Below are positions 25,963 to 34,583 of a DNA stretch of 64,000 bases, in pieces. Origin of the DNA: Paenibacillus sp. DMB20 (GTDB lineage Bacteria > Bacillota > Bacilli > Paenibacillales > Paenibacillaceae); assembly GCF_000987955.1 (NCBI RefSeq), contig NZ_LAZU01000029.1:62001-126000 (forward strand). The letters run 5' to 3'. The first letter of the stretch is position 1. Every line of letters starts with the position of its first letter. Under the pieces are notes generated by a model that ran no database searches, was not told where the DNA came from, and saw only the letters and a program-made list of their open reading frames with translations. The translations under genes and the position numbers were made by a program.

Positions 25963-27024
25963 GTGGAGATAGGGATTACTTCGTTTGTAGAAACAAAACC
26001 GGACGTTCAAACGGGTGAAGTGATGAGCCACGCACAGCGATTGCGTGAAGTTGTTGAGGAAATTGTCCTTGCTGATCAAGTGGGACTTGATGTGTTTGGC
26101 GTAGGTGAGCATCATCGGAAGGATTATGCGGCATCTTCGCCAGCACTTGTGTTGTCTGCGGCTGCATCACAGACGAAACGGATTCGGCTGACTAGTGCAG
26201 TGACGGTGCTTTCTTCAGCTGATCCGGTGCGCGTTTTTCAGGATTTCGCTACGCTGGACGGCATTTCAAATGGACGTGCGGAGATTATGGCGGGCCGGGG
26301 TTCCTTTATCGAATCTTTTCCACTGTTTGGCTATGACTTGGATGACTATGATGAGCTGTTTGAAGAACATTTGGAATTGCTCCTTAAAATACGGGAGTCC
26401 GAAAAAGTAACCTGGAAGGGCAGGCATCGGCCAGCGATTAACCATTTGGGCGTGTATCCACGGCCCGTTCAGAATCCTTTGCCGATATGGATCGGCAGCG
26501 GGGGCAGACAGGAGTCTGCTATCCGTGCAGGTCTGTTAGGACTGCCACTGATGCTGGCGATCATCGGTGGGAAACCGACGGATTTTACAATGCTTGTGCA
26601 GCTTTATAAAAAAGCAGCGGCGCATGCTGGTCATGACGAATCGCGGCTTAAGGTCGGGTCGCACTCGATAGGATTTGTTGGAGAGAATACGGAACGAGCT
26701 GCAGATACATTTTTTCCTTCTACCATGGCAGGGATGAACAGATTGGGCAAGGAACGGGGCTGGGCGCATTATGATCGTTCCAGCTACGATGCAGCGCGCA
26801 GCTTTGAAGGTGCGCTGTATGTCGGCGATCCCGAGACCGTTGCCCAGAAGATCATTCACCTTCGCAAAAATGTAGGCGTTACGCGCTTTATGCTGTATGT
26901 TCCGTTAAGCACAATGCCGCATGCCCAGGTGATGAGAGCCATTGAGCTGCTAGGAACAGAGGTAGCGCCCCGAGTTCGGGAGGAAATAACCAAGTGGGAA
27001 GCTGAGGCGGGGATAAGATCATAA
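25963..27024 (+). CDS. LLM-class flavin-dependent oxidoreductase
   Basis: About 353 residues in a luciferase-like TIM barrel. Seen motifs are VFGVGEHHRKDY after strand 3, ISNGRAEIMAGRGS and PLPIWIGSGGRQESAIRAG. Such enzymes use reduced FMN (or F420 in some lineages) to oxidise or reduce small organic compounds. The start is GTG 25963, eight bases after GGAG; ATG 25957 lies only two bases after it. It follows the MFS gene in the same TetR-controlled module, so it may modify a compound that the pump exports. Substrate not predictable. Confidence 0.9.
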   Translation: MEIGITSFVETKPDVQTGEVMSHAQRLREVVEEIVLADQVGLDVFGVGEHHRKDYAASSPALVLSAAASQTKRIRLTSAVTVLSSADPVRVFQDFATLDGISNGRAEIMAGRGSFIESFPLFGYDLDDYDELFEEHLELLLKIRESEKVTWKGRHRPAINHLGVYPRPVQNPLPIWIGSGGRQESAIRAGLLGLPLMLAIIGGKPTDFTMLVQLYKKAAAHAGHDESRLKVGSHSIGFVGENTERAADTFFPSTMAGMNRLGKERGWAHYDRSSYDAARSFEGALYVGDPETVAQKIIHLRKNVGVTRFMLYVPLSTMPHAQVMRAIELLGTEVAPRVREEITKWEAEAGIRS

Positions 27025-27046
27025 TTCAATGATAGGAGTGATTCGA

Positions 27047-27100
27047 ATGGATTTTGAAAGGTCTAATATGATTTGTAGGAGGCAAGGGATGCATCCATGA
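27047..27100 (+). CDS. Possible 17-codon small ORF or gene remnant
   Basis: ATG 27047 follows AGGAGTG by six bases and opens a 17-residue frame (MDFERSNMICRRQGMHP). It lies 22 bases after the oxidoreductase and could be the truncated start of a third operon gene. There is no further support. Confidence 0.3.
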   Translation: MDFERSNMICRRQGMHP

Positions 27101-27164
27101 GCATTTCGCTCAGGCAGAAGAAGTTTATCACTCCCTCATGGTGGGAATTCATGGTTTCAATAAA

Positions 27165-27208
27165 AATAGCCAGTCGCCGGATCATCTCCGGTAGACTGGC
27201 TATTTAGA
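27165..27208 (-). terminator. Terminator of the glycerol dehydrogenase gene
   Basis: AAATAGCCAGTC and CCGG pair with CCGG and GACTGGCTATTT; on the minus strand it is followed by TTTATT. It may also stop the plus-strand MFS operon. Confidence 0.8.
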
Positions 27209-27281
27209 CTTGTATGCTGTCTTGATCCCTGCTTCCCCATGGGGCGCTTTTCATTCACACGCCGCTGCTAAATTTCTTCCA

Positions 27282-28385
27282 CTAATCGTGGTAATATTCT
27301 GCCAATGCGTTTGCGGCAATGATGGCCTGATACACATCATCGGGAGTGACCGGATGCGGCATGTTACCCATCGTGTCTCCTTCAGCACATGCGTCTTCCG
27401 CTACTTTTCGCCACTCTTCCTCTTTAAATTCGTCAAGACCAAGGTCTTTTAAGGTTAACGGCAAACCCACTTCTTTGATAAAATGAATAACCGTTTCAAT
27501 TTCCTCTGTCGGCGCGCTTTCTAAAACAAGCTGCGTTAATAAACCGAAAACTACTTTTTCGCCATGCTGCGCATGATGCAGGGATGGAACAGCGGTCATT
27601 CCATTGTGGATCGCATGAGCAGCCGCTAAACCGCCGGATTCGGCACCAACACCGCTCAAATAAATGGTAGCCTCGATCGTTTTTTCGACGGCTGGAGTAG
27701 AAATTCCTTGATCAACTGCTATTTTGGCTTGAAGGCCATATTCCAGAATGGTGTCATAGCACATTTTCGCAATACCTAAACCAGCTAGAGATGGCTTTAA
27801 ATTAACGAGGTTATTTCCATTTTTCTGGTAACATGCACGTGCCTCGAAATAAGTCGCAAGAGCATCCCCAATCCCGGCTACAAAAAAACGGGTCGGAGCA
27901 CTTGCCAAAATATCGGCATCTGCCAATACCACGTCCGGATTTTCCGGCAAGAAGAGATAGCGATCAAATGAGCCGTCCGAATTGTAAATGACGGAAAGTG
28001 CGGTACATGGTGCATCTGTTGAAGCAATGGTCGGGAATATAACGACAGGCAAATGTGCGTAATAAGCGGCAGCTTTAGCTGTATCTAATGTTTTTCCGCC
28101 GCCAATACCAACAATGACGTTGGCACCTGATTTTTTAACCCCTTCACAATGTCGATCAATTTCCTCTTGGGTAATTTGGTAGTTGAATTTTACAAATTCG
28201 CTTTGATGTCCGGCTTTTTCAAATGATTTTCCTGCTTCTTTATGTGCACGGTCCAGAATGAATTCATCACATATAACATAAGCATGGTCACCGTAAATAC
28301 CGGAATATATCGATAATTCGTTTAACAAATGGTGACCCACTATAAATTTCTTGGGCGATGTAACTGACTTTACTGATTTTCCCAA
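27282..28385 (-). CDS. gldA: Glycerol dehydrogenase-type iron/zinc alcohol dehydrogenase
   Basis: A 367-residue member of the GldA group, which oxidises glycerol to dihydroxyacetone with NAD. The NAD-binding GIGGGKTLDTAK (near residue 94) and the FPTIASTDAPCTALSVIY segment are characteristic. Metal ligands appear as Asp in GIGDALATYFEA, His in AAHAIHNG and His in HHAQHGEKV. Length matches the family. TTG start with AAGGAG ten bases upstream. It is the only carbon-metabolism enzyme of its kind in the window and stands alone, with a terminator downstream. Confidence 0.9.
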   Translation of the reverse strand: MGKSVKSVTSPKKFIVGHHLLNELSIYSGIYGDHAYVICDEFILDRAHKEAGKSFEKAGHQSEFVKFNYQITQEEIDRHCEGVKKSGANVIVGIGGGKTLDTAKAAAYYAHLPVVIFPTIASTDAPCTALSVIYNSDGSFDRYLFLPENPDVVLADADILASAPTRFFVAGIGDALATYFEARACYQKNGNNLVNLKPSLAGLGIAKMCYDTILEYGLQAKIAVDQGISTPAVEKTIEATIYLSGVGAESGGLAAAHAIHNGMTAVPSLHHAQHGEKVVFGLLTQLVLESAPTEEIETVIHFIKEVGLPLTLKDLGLDEFKEEEWRKVAEDACAEGDTMGNMPHPVTPDDVYQAIIAANALAEYYHD

Positions 28386-28471
28386 TCCATCCGCGCTCCT
28401 TTGATTTGAAATTCTTGGATATTATCCACTCCGAGTGAAGTTAATATGCAAAAATTTATAGCGTGAACAGA

Positions 28472-29371
28472 TCAGGCCATTTCGTGGTATAGATTTTCGA
28501 CCTCCTGCAGCAGATCCGGTATCCAAGTTTCCGATTCAGGAATGATTTCTGTCCCGCCATAAACAAGCCAATGCAATGTCTTGATCAGCCAGCATAAACC
28601 GCCAATGCGCAGCTCCCAGTCCAGATGGTCCATATCGAAAGCAGCTATTTCGAGGTATGCGGAGGCCATATCTTCTTTCGATACCTGACTCCAAGCTTGC
28701 GCTTCCCCAATCAAGCAATATAAATCACCAAGATGAGGGCTTAAATAGGATATGGACCAATCAATCGGCATAACGCCATTGTCTTGGATCAGAAGATTCT
28801 TTGCATGATAATCATGATGAACGATGGTGGCGGGTACCGTTTGATAGAGTTTTTCCAAGTGACGGGGAAATACTGCCTTAACATTAAATAGGGCTTTGTT
28901 TTCCGCTAACTTTTTCGATTTCAAAAGATCGTCCAGCAGATCCAGGAATTTTTTCGCTGAAACGGAGTAGGTGTTAATGATCTTCTTAGGAAGCGTCTTT
29001 TCCAAGTTGGATGCTGCTTTCGTTCTTAATCTTGCCAATTCCCTTGCAGCCTCCAGGAAATAAGCCGGTTGCGGATTTTCTTCCAAATTTTCTTTTCCCG
29101 CATCTTCCATAATCATGACTCCGCTGTCCTTAAACTGCACATATTCAAAAATCTGCGGGGCTTTGATTTGCAGCGGAAGCACTAAATCTCGGTATATCCC
29201 AGCTTCGCCGGCCATCTCACGACCACCCCATTTGATAATGCGTGATTCGCCTGTAGTAAGCTTTATCCTGTAGACTTCAGAAAGAGTCCATTTTCTTAAT
29301 AACGACCATTCAGCAACCTCATTCAGCAAAGGTATCTTGTAGCAATAATCTGAAAAGCATGTTGGAATCAT
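28472..29371 (-). CDS. Phosphotransferase of the APH/choline kinase fold
   Basis: About 299 residues with kinase-like motifs: the catalytic loop HHDYHAKNLLI (near residue 205) and the metal-binding IDWSISYLSPHLGDLYCLI, matching APH-type HxDxxxxN and D-W-x. A Lys in SRIIKWGG and a Glu in EAGIYRD fit the ATP-binding lobe. The substrate could be an aminoglycoside, a sugar, choline or another hydroxyl compound; the sequence alone does not decide. ATG 29371 has GGAGG ten bases upstream; the ATG at 29419 has none. The gene lies downstream of the DUF4097/ABC operon on the same strand. Confidence 0.8.
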   Translation of the reverse strand: MIPTCFSDYCYKIPLLNEVAEWSLLRKWTLSEVYRIKLTTGESRIIKWGGREMAGEAGIYRDLVLPLQIKAPQIFEYVQFKDSGVMIMEDAGKENLEENPQPAYFLEAARELARLRTKAASNLEKTLPKKIINTYSVSAKKFLDLLDDLLKSKKLAENKALFNVKAVFPRHLEKLYQTVPATIVHHDYHAKNLLIQDNGVMPIDWSISYLSPHLGDLYCLIGEAQAWSQVSKEDMASAYLEIAAFDMDHLDWELRIGGLCWLIKTLHWLVYGGTEIIPESETWIPDLLQEVENLYHEMA

Positions 29372-29472
29372 TCTGTTTTTCCCTCCCGCACTATTTTCGT
29401 ACGGAATAGATTTTTTCATATATGGCAGGGAAAATATAGACTTATAATTCTCTTTTTGATATGATGTTGAAT

Positions 29473-29504
29473 GAGGTCTTGAAAAATTTCAGGACTCTTT
29501 TTTT
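29473..29504 (+). terminator. Plus-oriented terminator hairpin between two minus-strand genes
   Basis: GAGGTCTTGAAA pairs with TTTCAGGACTC, followed by seven T on the plus strand. No plus-strand gene precedes it, so it is out of context. Confidence 0.55.
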
Positions 29505-29531
29505 ATGCATGAATATCGTGATTCATTGCCA

Positions 29532-30239
29532 TTATTTGTTCTGAAAGATCTTGCCTTTTACCTCGCCGATTTTGATTTTTCCGTTACCAGATTGCTTAAT
29601 GGTCGCATTTTTCATCACGTGATCAATATCCAGGCTGCCATCTCCGACATGTACCTCGGCTGAACCATCTACGCGATCGATCTGAATACGTCCATTGATA
29701 TTGTTAATGGTTACATCCGAACCGATATCGTGAACAGTCATGTTACCATCACGATTATCGATTTCAAGGGATCCGGACAGGTTCGATACTTGAATATCAC
29801 CATTGATATTGTCAATCTTGGCACTGGATGATACATCAGCGATTCGAATATTGCCGTCACGATGTGAAGTAATGTCCACCTGAAGTTGTTTCGGGATTTT
29901 GATTACCAGATCGACCGCTCCCGACCCCATAGCAAGGAATTGCCCTCCAAACCGTGCATCCAAATAAGCGTTTTCTTTCCGTGCTTCCAGTGTAAACTTC
30001 AATTTATCCATACTGATTCCTTTGGCTTTGGCCAGAGCAACCACTTCAATCTTATCCGAATCCGCGCTGCCTGTAATCTGAATTTCGCCATTCCGATGGT
30101 CGATGACGAGTTTGGATAAATCGTTTGCGGGTAATTCCAGGGTCTTTTTCTCCGATTCTTCTTTTGCTTGGCAGGCCGTAATCAACAGCAATAACGCCGC
30201 TAAAAACATCATACCCTGTACTATTTTCGTTCTTTTCAT
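29532..30239 (-). CDS. DUF4097-type lipoprotein (LiaG-like)
   Basis: About 235 residues. The N-terminus is a lipoprotein signal with a lipobox at LLLITAC, so the protein is anchored on the outer face of the membrane. The rest is a repetitive right-handed beta-solenoid of DUF4097 type, with repeats such as DIQVSNLSGSLEID, GNMTVHDIGSDVTI and GRIQIDRVDGSAEV. LiaG in Bacillus carries the same domain. The start at 30239 follows GGTGA. It is the third gene of an operon with a BcrA-type ABC transporter, divergent from HK-RR 2. A role in envelope stress is inferred from this context. Confidence 0.85.
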   Translation of the reverse strand: MKRTKIVQGMMFLAALLLLITACQAKEESEKKTLELPANDLSKLVIDHRNGEIQITGSADSDKIEVVALAKAKGISMDKLKFTLEARKENAYLDARFGGQFLAMGSGAVDLVIKIPKQLQVDITSHRDGNIRIADVSSSAKIDNINGDIQVSNLSGSLEIDNRDGNMTVHDIGSDVTINNINGRIQIDRVDGSAEVHVGDGSLDIDHVMKNATIKQSGNGKIKIGEVKGKIFQNK

Positions 30240-30283
30240 ATATATCACCATTTTCTTAATGTGATTGTTAAATAGGTTTGCTT

Positions 30284-31219
30284 TTAGACTACATCGCGCT
30301 TTATAAACAAGGGGTAAGACATCAAATGCATGATTGCGAGATGGAGTACGATAAATACAAGGGAAAATCCTAACGTTACCCCATCAACAGAAGGATTTCC
30401 GTATAGGAACGGTGTCAGGTCAGTGTGGGAGAAGACGAAGTATTTCGTCCAAGCCCAGCCGTCCATCGCAATCGCGATAATAAACCCGGTCAAAGAAACA
30501 AGCAGAGAAATCACGATGGAGAAGGTCGTGCTGCGAAAAGCAGCGGAAATCATGAAAGCGAGCGTAGTTGCGATCAGCAAGAATGGAATATTAAGAACAT
30601 ATCCTGCTAGTAAGGCTTGCAGCGTGGGTACTTCCCTTACAGCTTGGTCTTTGACGTAGAAATAGCCGTCCGCTAATCCATCGAAACCGAATATGAAACC
30701 TCCAAGAAGGATGGACGCGAGTATCCCGGCCGCGGATAACAGCAGACCGAACAGAATGGCGGCAACGTACTTGGACAGATAGATTTTGGTTCGGCTCACC
30801 GAACGGGTCAACAGCAGCTTGATCGTGCCGGATACGAATTCGGCGGCAACGATTTCGCCGGCGATAATGACGGAAATCAAAGATGCGGCAAAAATGATAT
30901 TCCGTACCTGACTTACTGAAAAGCTCCATGCATTAGTACTAGGCGGAATATTTTGATCTAAATAGTATTGGTTCAGTATGATGTGTTTCTCGGCCTGTGC
31001 AATTTCAATTTTGAGCGCATCCGGCTTGGCAGCTTCCTTGCTGAATTGCACATTTTCCTGTTCCAGCTGTGTTCTCCAATTGTCGCTCGCAGTAACGCTT
31101 CCGGCTGTCTTCAAATTCACGATTTGAAGCAGCACGTATAACAGAACGATGGCAATCATCACCCACGTACGCTTTCGTTTATAAATCTTCATGTTTTCAT
31201 TGCGAATGAATGGAATCAA
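30284..31219 (-). CDS. ABC-2 type permease (bacitracin/lantibiotic-type exporter subunit)
   Basis: A 311-residue membrane protein with six predicted helices: one near residues 17-35, an extracytoplasmic stretch of about 65 residues, then five helices. The central AAEFVSGTIKLLLTRSVSRTK is the typical coupling segment of BcrB/NatB-like permeases. Its start overlaps the stop of the ATPase gene by four bases, so both are translationally coupled. With the ATPase it should form an exporter or flippase-type self-protection system for envelope-active compounds. It is followed by the DUF4097 lipoprotein. Confidence 0.9.
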   Translation of the reverse strand: MIPFIRNENMKIYKRKRTWVMIAIVLLYVLLQIVNLKTAGSVTASDNWRTQLEQENVQFSKEAAKPDALKIEIAQAEKHIILNQYYLDQNIPPSTNAWSFSVSQVRNIIFAASLISVIIAGEIVAAEFVSGTIKLLLTRSVSRTKIYLSKYVAAILFGLLLSAAGILASILLGGFIFGFDGLADGYFYVKDQAVREVPTLQALLAGYVLNIPFLLIATTLAFMISAAFRSTTFSIVISLLVSLTGFIIAIAMDGWAWTKYFVFSHTDLTPFLYGNPSVDGVTLGFSLVFIVLHLAIMHLMSYPLFIKRDVV

Positions 31220-32127
31220 TGGTTTTCTCCTCCTGTTACCTCCATGAACTTGTCTTCCAGCGTCTTCTTGATCGTGTTCACGCCATACACATCGATCCCG
31301 GCCTCCATTAGCTTTCGGCTAATCTCCGGAATATGCGCTTTGGCGATACTGATTTGAATGTGGCGTTGATCGGCCGTTATTTCATCGCCGGCCATGATCG
31401 CTTGCAGGATCTGTATCGCTAAATCCGGCCGGTCGACCTCGAATCGGACTTGGGTTCGTTCGTCGTCCGCCATATCCGATATGTTATGAACGCCAACCAG
31501 CTTCCCTTTTTGCAAAATCGCTACGCGGTCGCACATCATTTCCATCTCGGACATGAGGTGGCTGGAGATCATAATGCCTACTCCTTCTTTGTGAGCCAGA
31601 TGCTTCAAGTGGCCTCTCAGCTCGCGGATACCAGCCGGATCGAGTCCGTTGGTCGGTTCATCGAGGACAAGCAGGGAAGGCTTATGGACGAGAACGACGG
31701 CAAGGCCTAACCGCTGCCGCATGCCTAAAGAGTAGGTGGCCACTTTATCGTTGATGCTGTCCTCCAATCCAACGAGAGCAATGACTTCCCGGATCCTCGC
31801 CTCTGTCACGCCTGGCGTCATGCGGGAGAAGTGAATCAAATTGTCATAACCTGATAAATATTTGTATAAATCCGGATTTTCCACGATGACGCCAACGTGT
31901 TTCATGGCTTGTTCAAAGTGTGCATGAGTATCCGTACCGTCAATCACCACTTGGCCCCCCGATTTGGACATGAGGCCGACGATCATCCGAATCGTCGTCG
32001 TTTTTCCTGCTCCGTTCGGACCGAGGAGTCCCAGGATTTCCCCCTTTTCCATATCCAGCGTTACTTGATCGACAATGACCTTGTTTCCTATCTTTTTTGT
32101 GAGATCGCGAATTTGCAGCAGCGACAA
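31216..32127 (-). CDS. ABC transporter ATPase, BcrA-like
   Basis: About 303 residues. Walker A is GPNGAGKTTTIRM, signature YSLGMRQRLGLAVVLVHKP, Walker B LLVLDEPTNGLDP and the H-loop ISSHLMSE. The C-terminal ~80 residues form the extension seen in BcrA/NatA-type ATPases. TTG 32127 (nine bases after AAAAGGAG) is the best start; TTG 32136 directly abuts the ribosome binding site. It leads the operon with the permease and the DUF4097 lipoprotein. The operon is divergent from HK-RR 2, and the shared intergenic region holds a candidate operator. Confidence 0.92.
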   Translation of the reverse strand: MSLLQIRDLTKKIGNKVIVDQVTLDMEKGEILGLLGPNGAGKTTTIRMIVGLMSKSGGQVVIDGTDTHAHFEQAMKHVGVIVENPDLYKYLSGYDNLIHFSRMTPGVTEARIREVIALVGLEDSINDKVATYSLGMRQRLGLAVVLVHKPSLLVLDEPTNGLDPAGIRELRGHLKHLAHKEGVGIMISSHLMSEMEMMCDRVAILQKGKLVGVHNISDMADDERTQVRFEVDRPDLAIQILQAIMAGDEITADQRHIQISIAKAHIPEISRKLMEAGIDVYGVNTIKKTLEDKFMEVTGGENH

Positions 32128-32221
32128 TCCATACAACTCCTTTTATTAGCATTTGGAATGAGATATAATTTTCCGTATTCTAGAGGATTCATCTCAGGCC
32201 ATCCTCAACGTAACAGAACGG

Positions 32222-32266
32222 TTGTCATAAAGCCGAGTGACAAGGAATCATGACCTTGCATGACAA
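32222..32266. promoter_or_regulatory. Candidate operator dyad between the ABC operon and HK-RR 2
   Basis: TTGTCATA (32222-32229), seven bases, then GTGACAAGG (from 32237), plus a further TGACAAG at 32261, 23 bases on. The first pair is nearly identical to the dyad between HK-RR 1 and its serine hydrolase. It is a candidate site for the NarL-type output domain. Confidence 0.55.
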
Positions 32267-32331
32267 GAAAAATCGGGCTTGTTCAGGCTGATTTGCCGCT
32301 CAATTCAATAAGAGTGAATGGAGTTGTACAT

Positions 32332-34116
32332 ATGCGTTTACTTGTCCCAAACCGGTGGTCATGGCAGGATTGGACCATGCTTGCCATTCGCATCCTATGG
32401 GTCGTCGCCGTGATCATTTTGATGTATCAGGATCAGCCTACCTTTCCATTTTGGATGGTGTTTCCTCCTCTTTTGGTATGCAATCTTATCCCCTTTTTAT
32501 TTGTGAAAGGGCGGTACTCCCAATACCTGGCTGCGGAGTGCTTGTTGGCTGGCGGAGTATCGTTATTTCTTGCTTACGATCTTGGTTTGATAAGGCTGTT
32601 CCCGCCGGCCCTCTTTACGATTGCATTCTATAGCCGTGGACGAGTCCATTGGATCTCATTGCCCGTAGCCGTGACGCTGTTCGTTTTGAGCGCAGGGAAT
32701 TCCGTTGGCTCGTCGTTGTCACGTCCTGTCATATGGCAAAGTTTACTCGATGCGATGCTCTTCTATGGGGTAAGCTATGCGCTGCAAAAAGGAGCCTTGG
32801 CAATCAATGCCATCAAGCAGAAGCTAGCGTTAATCAAAGAACAATATACGATTTTGGAGCAGTATTCCTCGCAGATCGAAAGAATGACGCTGCTGGAGGA
32901 ACGTTACCGCATGGCTCGCGAGCTGCATGATACGATTGGCCATACCTTTACTTCCTTGATTTTAGGGATGGAGACATTGAAGCCCCATATTCATTCGAAT
33001 GAGGGAGAATCCAAGCTGCAGGGAATGCTCAAGCTGGCGAGAACGGGGCTGGACGATATTCGCCGTCAGGTGCATCAGATGGATCCGATTGAGGAGGCAC
33101 TGCCTTTGGATCGATCGCTGCTTCAGATGCTGGATGAATTCAAGGCGAACACTGGGATACGGGTTGTGTTCCGCACGATGGGTGAGCCTTATCCTGTGAT
33201 GAAGCAGGCCAAGCTTGTTTTGTATCGCTGCCTGCAGGAAGCTCTGACCAATGCCAGCCGTCATGGGCAGGCCAGCACGATTCAAGTCCTTCTTCAATAT
33301 GATCTTGCTCAGGTCATGCTGCAGGTGCAGGATAACGGCAAAGGCGATGACAACCTTCAATATGGATTCGGTCTGACCGGCATGAAGGAGCGGTTGGCCC
33401 CATTGCAAGGCAAGCTCTATATCCATTCGCAAGCGGAGGCAGGCACGATGGTAACCTGCACGATTCCCAATCCATCTAATGAAGGCGGACAGATTATCAA
33501 AATTCTGCTGGCGGACGACCAACCCCTGGTCCGTGAGAGCCTGAGGCTGCTGTTAGGAGAAGAGAAGGATTTCGAAGTAGCGGTTGTTGGCGATGGCAAG
33601 CAGGCCGTTCTGCAATGCGGGAAAGAACGTCCCGACATTGTATTGATGGACATCAACATGCCGGAAATGGATGGCATCGCGGCTACCAAGTCCATTAAAG
33701 AGACGTGGCCGGACATTCGGATCATTATGATCACCACGATAGAGGATGTTTCTTTGGCGTCTGAGGCGCTTCGTATCGGGGCGGAAGGTTATATGTTGAA
33801 ATCAATACACCCTAAGGAGCTTGCAGCAACCATTCGGCTCATATACGGCGGGGGGACGATGATCTCGCAAGATGTAGCCCATCAATTATTCCAATACCAG
33901 ACAGGGGATAAAACGCCGAATCCGTACGAGCTGACTGAACGGGAAATCGATGTTCTTCGGTGCTTGACCGAAGGGCTTCGCAACAAGGAAATCGCGCAGA
34001 GTCTGCATTTGTCGGAAGGCACGATACGCAATTATATCTCGTCCATCTACCTGAAGCTGCAAGTAAATGGCCGCGAAGAGGCTGTCGAGAAAGCTAGGGT
34101 TGAGTGTCTGACTTAA
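32332..34116 (+). CDS. Membrane sensor kinase fused to NarL-type response regulator (HK-RR 2)
   Basis: A paralog of the 7651-9444 protein with the same full architecture in about 594 residues: a membrane block (1-155), coiled coil, HisKA_3 with ARELHDTIGHTFTSLILGME (His199), HATPase_c (NASRHG, DNGKGDDN, YGFGLTGMKERL), receiver (ADDQPLVRESL, Asp440 in VLMDINMPEMDG) and a C-terminal LuxR/NarL HTH (LTEREIDVLRCLTEG). ATG 32332 follows GGAG by eight bases and starts at MRLLVPNRWSWQDW, which aligns with the N-terminus of the paralog. It is divergent from the BcrA-type ABC/DUF4097 operon, the probable target. Confidence 0.93.
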   Translation: MRLLVPNRWSWQDWTMLAIRILWVVAVIILMYQDQPTFPFWMVFPPLLVCNLIPFLFVKGRYSQYLAAECLLAGGVSLFLAYDLGLIRLFPPALFTIAFYSRGRVHWISLPVAVTLFVLSAGNSVGSSLSRPVIWQSLLDAMLFYGVSYALQKGALAINAIKQKLALIKEQYTILEQYSSQIERMTLLEERYRMARELHDTIGHTFTSLILGMETLKPHIHSNEGESKLQGMLKLARTGLDDIRRQVHQMDPIEEALPLDRSLLQMLDEFKANTGIRVVFRTMGEPYPVMKQAKLVLYRCLQEALTNASRHGQASTIQVLLQYDLAQVMLQVQDNGKGDDNLQYGFGLTGMKERLAPLQGKLYIHSQAEAGTMVTCTIPNPSNEGGQIIKILLADDQPLVRESLRLLLGEEKDFEVAVVGDGKQAVLQCGKERPDIVLMDINMPEMDGIAATKSIKETWPDIRIIMITTIEDVSLASEALRIGAEGYMLKSIHPKELAATIRLIYGGGTMISQDVAHQLFQYQTGDKTPNPYELTEREIDVLRCLTEGLRNKEIAQSLHLSEGTIRNYISSIYLKLQVNGREEAVEKARVECLT

Positions 34117-34189
34117 AGATGTGCGAAAGGGGATAATCGCTGGAAGGCGACTAACCCGTTCAATCCCATTACAATCGGGGGTATTCATG

Positions 34190-34322
34190 CTGGTTGGTTA
34201 CGCGGAAAACGATTAATACGATTGAAAACGGCAAGTTTATTCCCAGTACGATATTAGCGATTAAGCTTGCCAAGGTATTTGGAATTACGGTGGAGGAGCT
34301 GTTTATTCTCCACGAGGACTAG
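34190..34322 (+). pseudogene. Remnant of an XRE-family HTH regulator
   Basis: A frame without a start reads TRKTINTIENGKFIPSTIL followed by AIKLAKVFGITVEELF and a stop. This is the recognition-helix and C-terminal half of a small XRE regulator of the YgzD type. The first half is missing. It lies in the 467-base gap between HK-RR 2 and the blaI-like gene. Confidence 0.7.
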
Positions 34323-34346
34323 GTTTTTGGGCTATTGATACACCAG

Positions 34347-34388
34347 GGAGCCGTTCTTGACCTTCGAGGTTCAGGTACGGCTCCTTTC
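34347..34388 (+). terminator. Terminator after the XRE remnant
   Basis: GGAGCCGT and TTGACCT pair with AGGTTCA and ACGGCTCC, followed by TTTCC. Confidence 0.7.
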
Positions 34389-34502
34389 CGCTGCAGTGGG
34401 AAGGGATTTTCTGTCGAGCTTGCAAGACCTCCAGCATCCCGTTGTTTTCAATCAGTTGATATATGCAGTCTCGATCCGTGAAACTTCATCATTTTTATAA
34501 AT

Positions 34503-34558
34503 TTACAATTGTAATAGTTTATCGAATAAGTTATATTTACATTTGTAATAGTTTATCG
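34503..34558. promoter_or_regulatory. Two BlaI/MecI-type operators in tandem
   Basis: TTACAATTGTAATAGTTTAT (34503) and TTACATTTGTAATAGTTTAT (34537), both continuing CG, are 22-base direct repeats 34 bases apart. Each contains the BlaI dyad TACA-N2-TGTA. They sit just upstream of the BlaI-like gene, as expected for autorepression. Confidence 0.88.
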
Positions 34559-34583
34559 CCAAGTCGGGAAAGGAGGGAGGACA

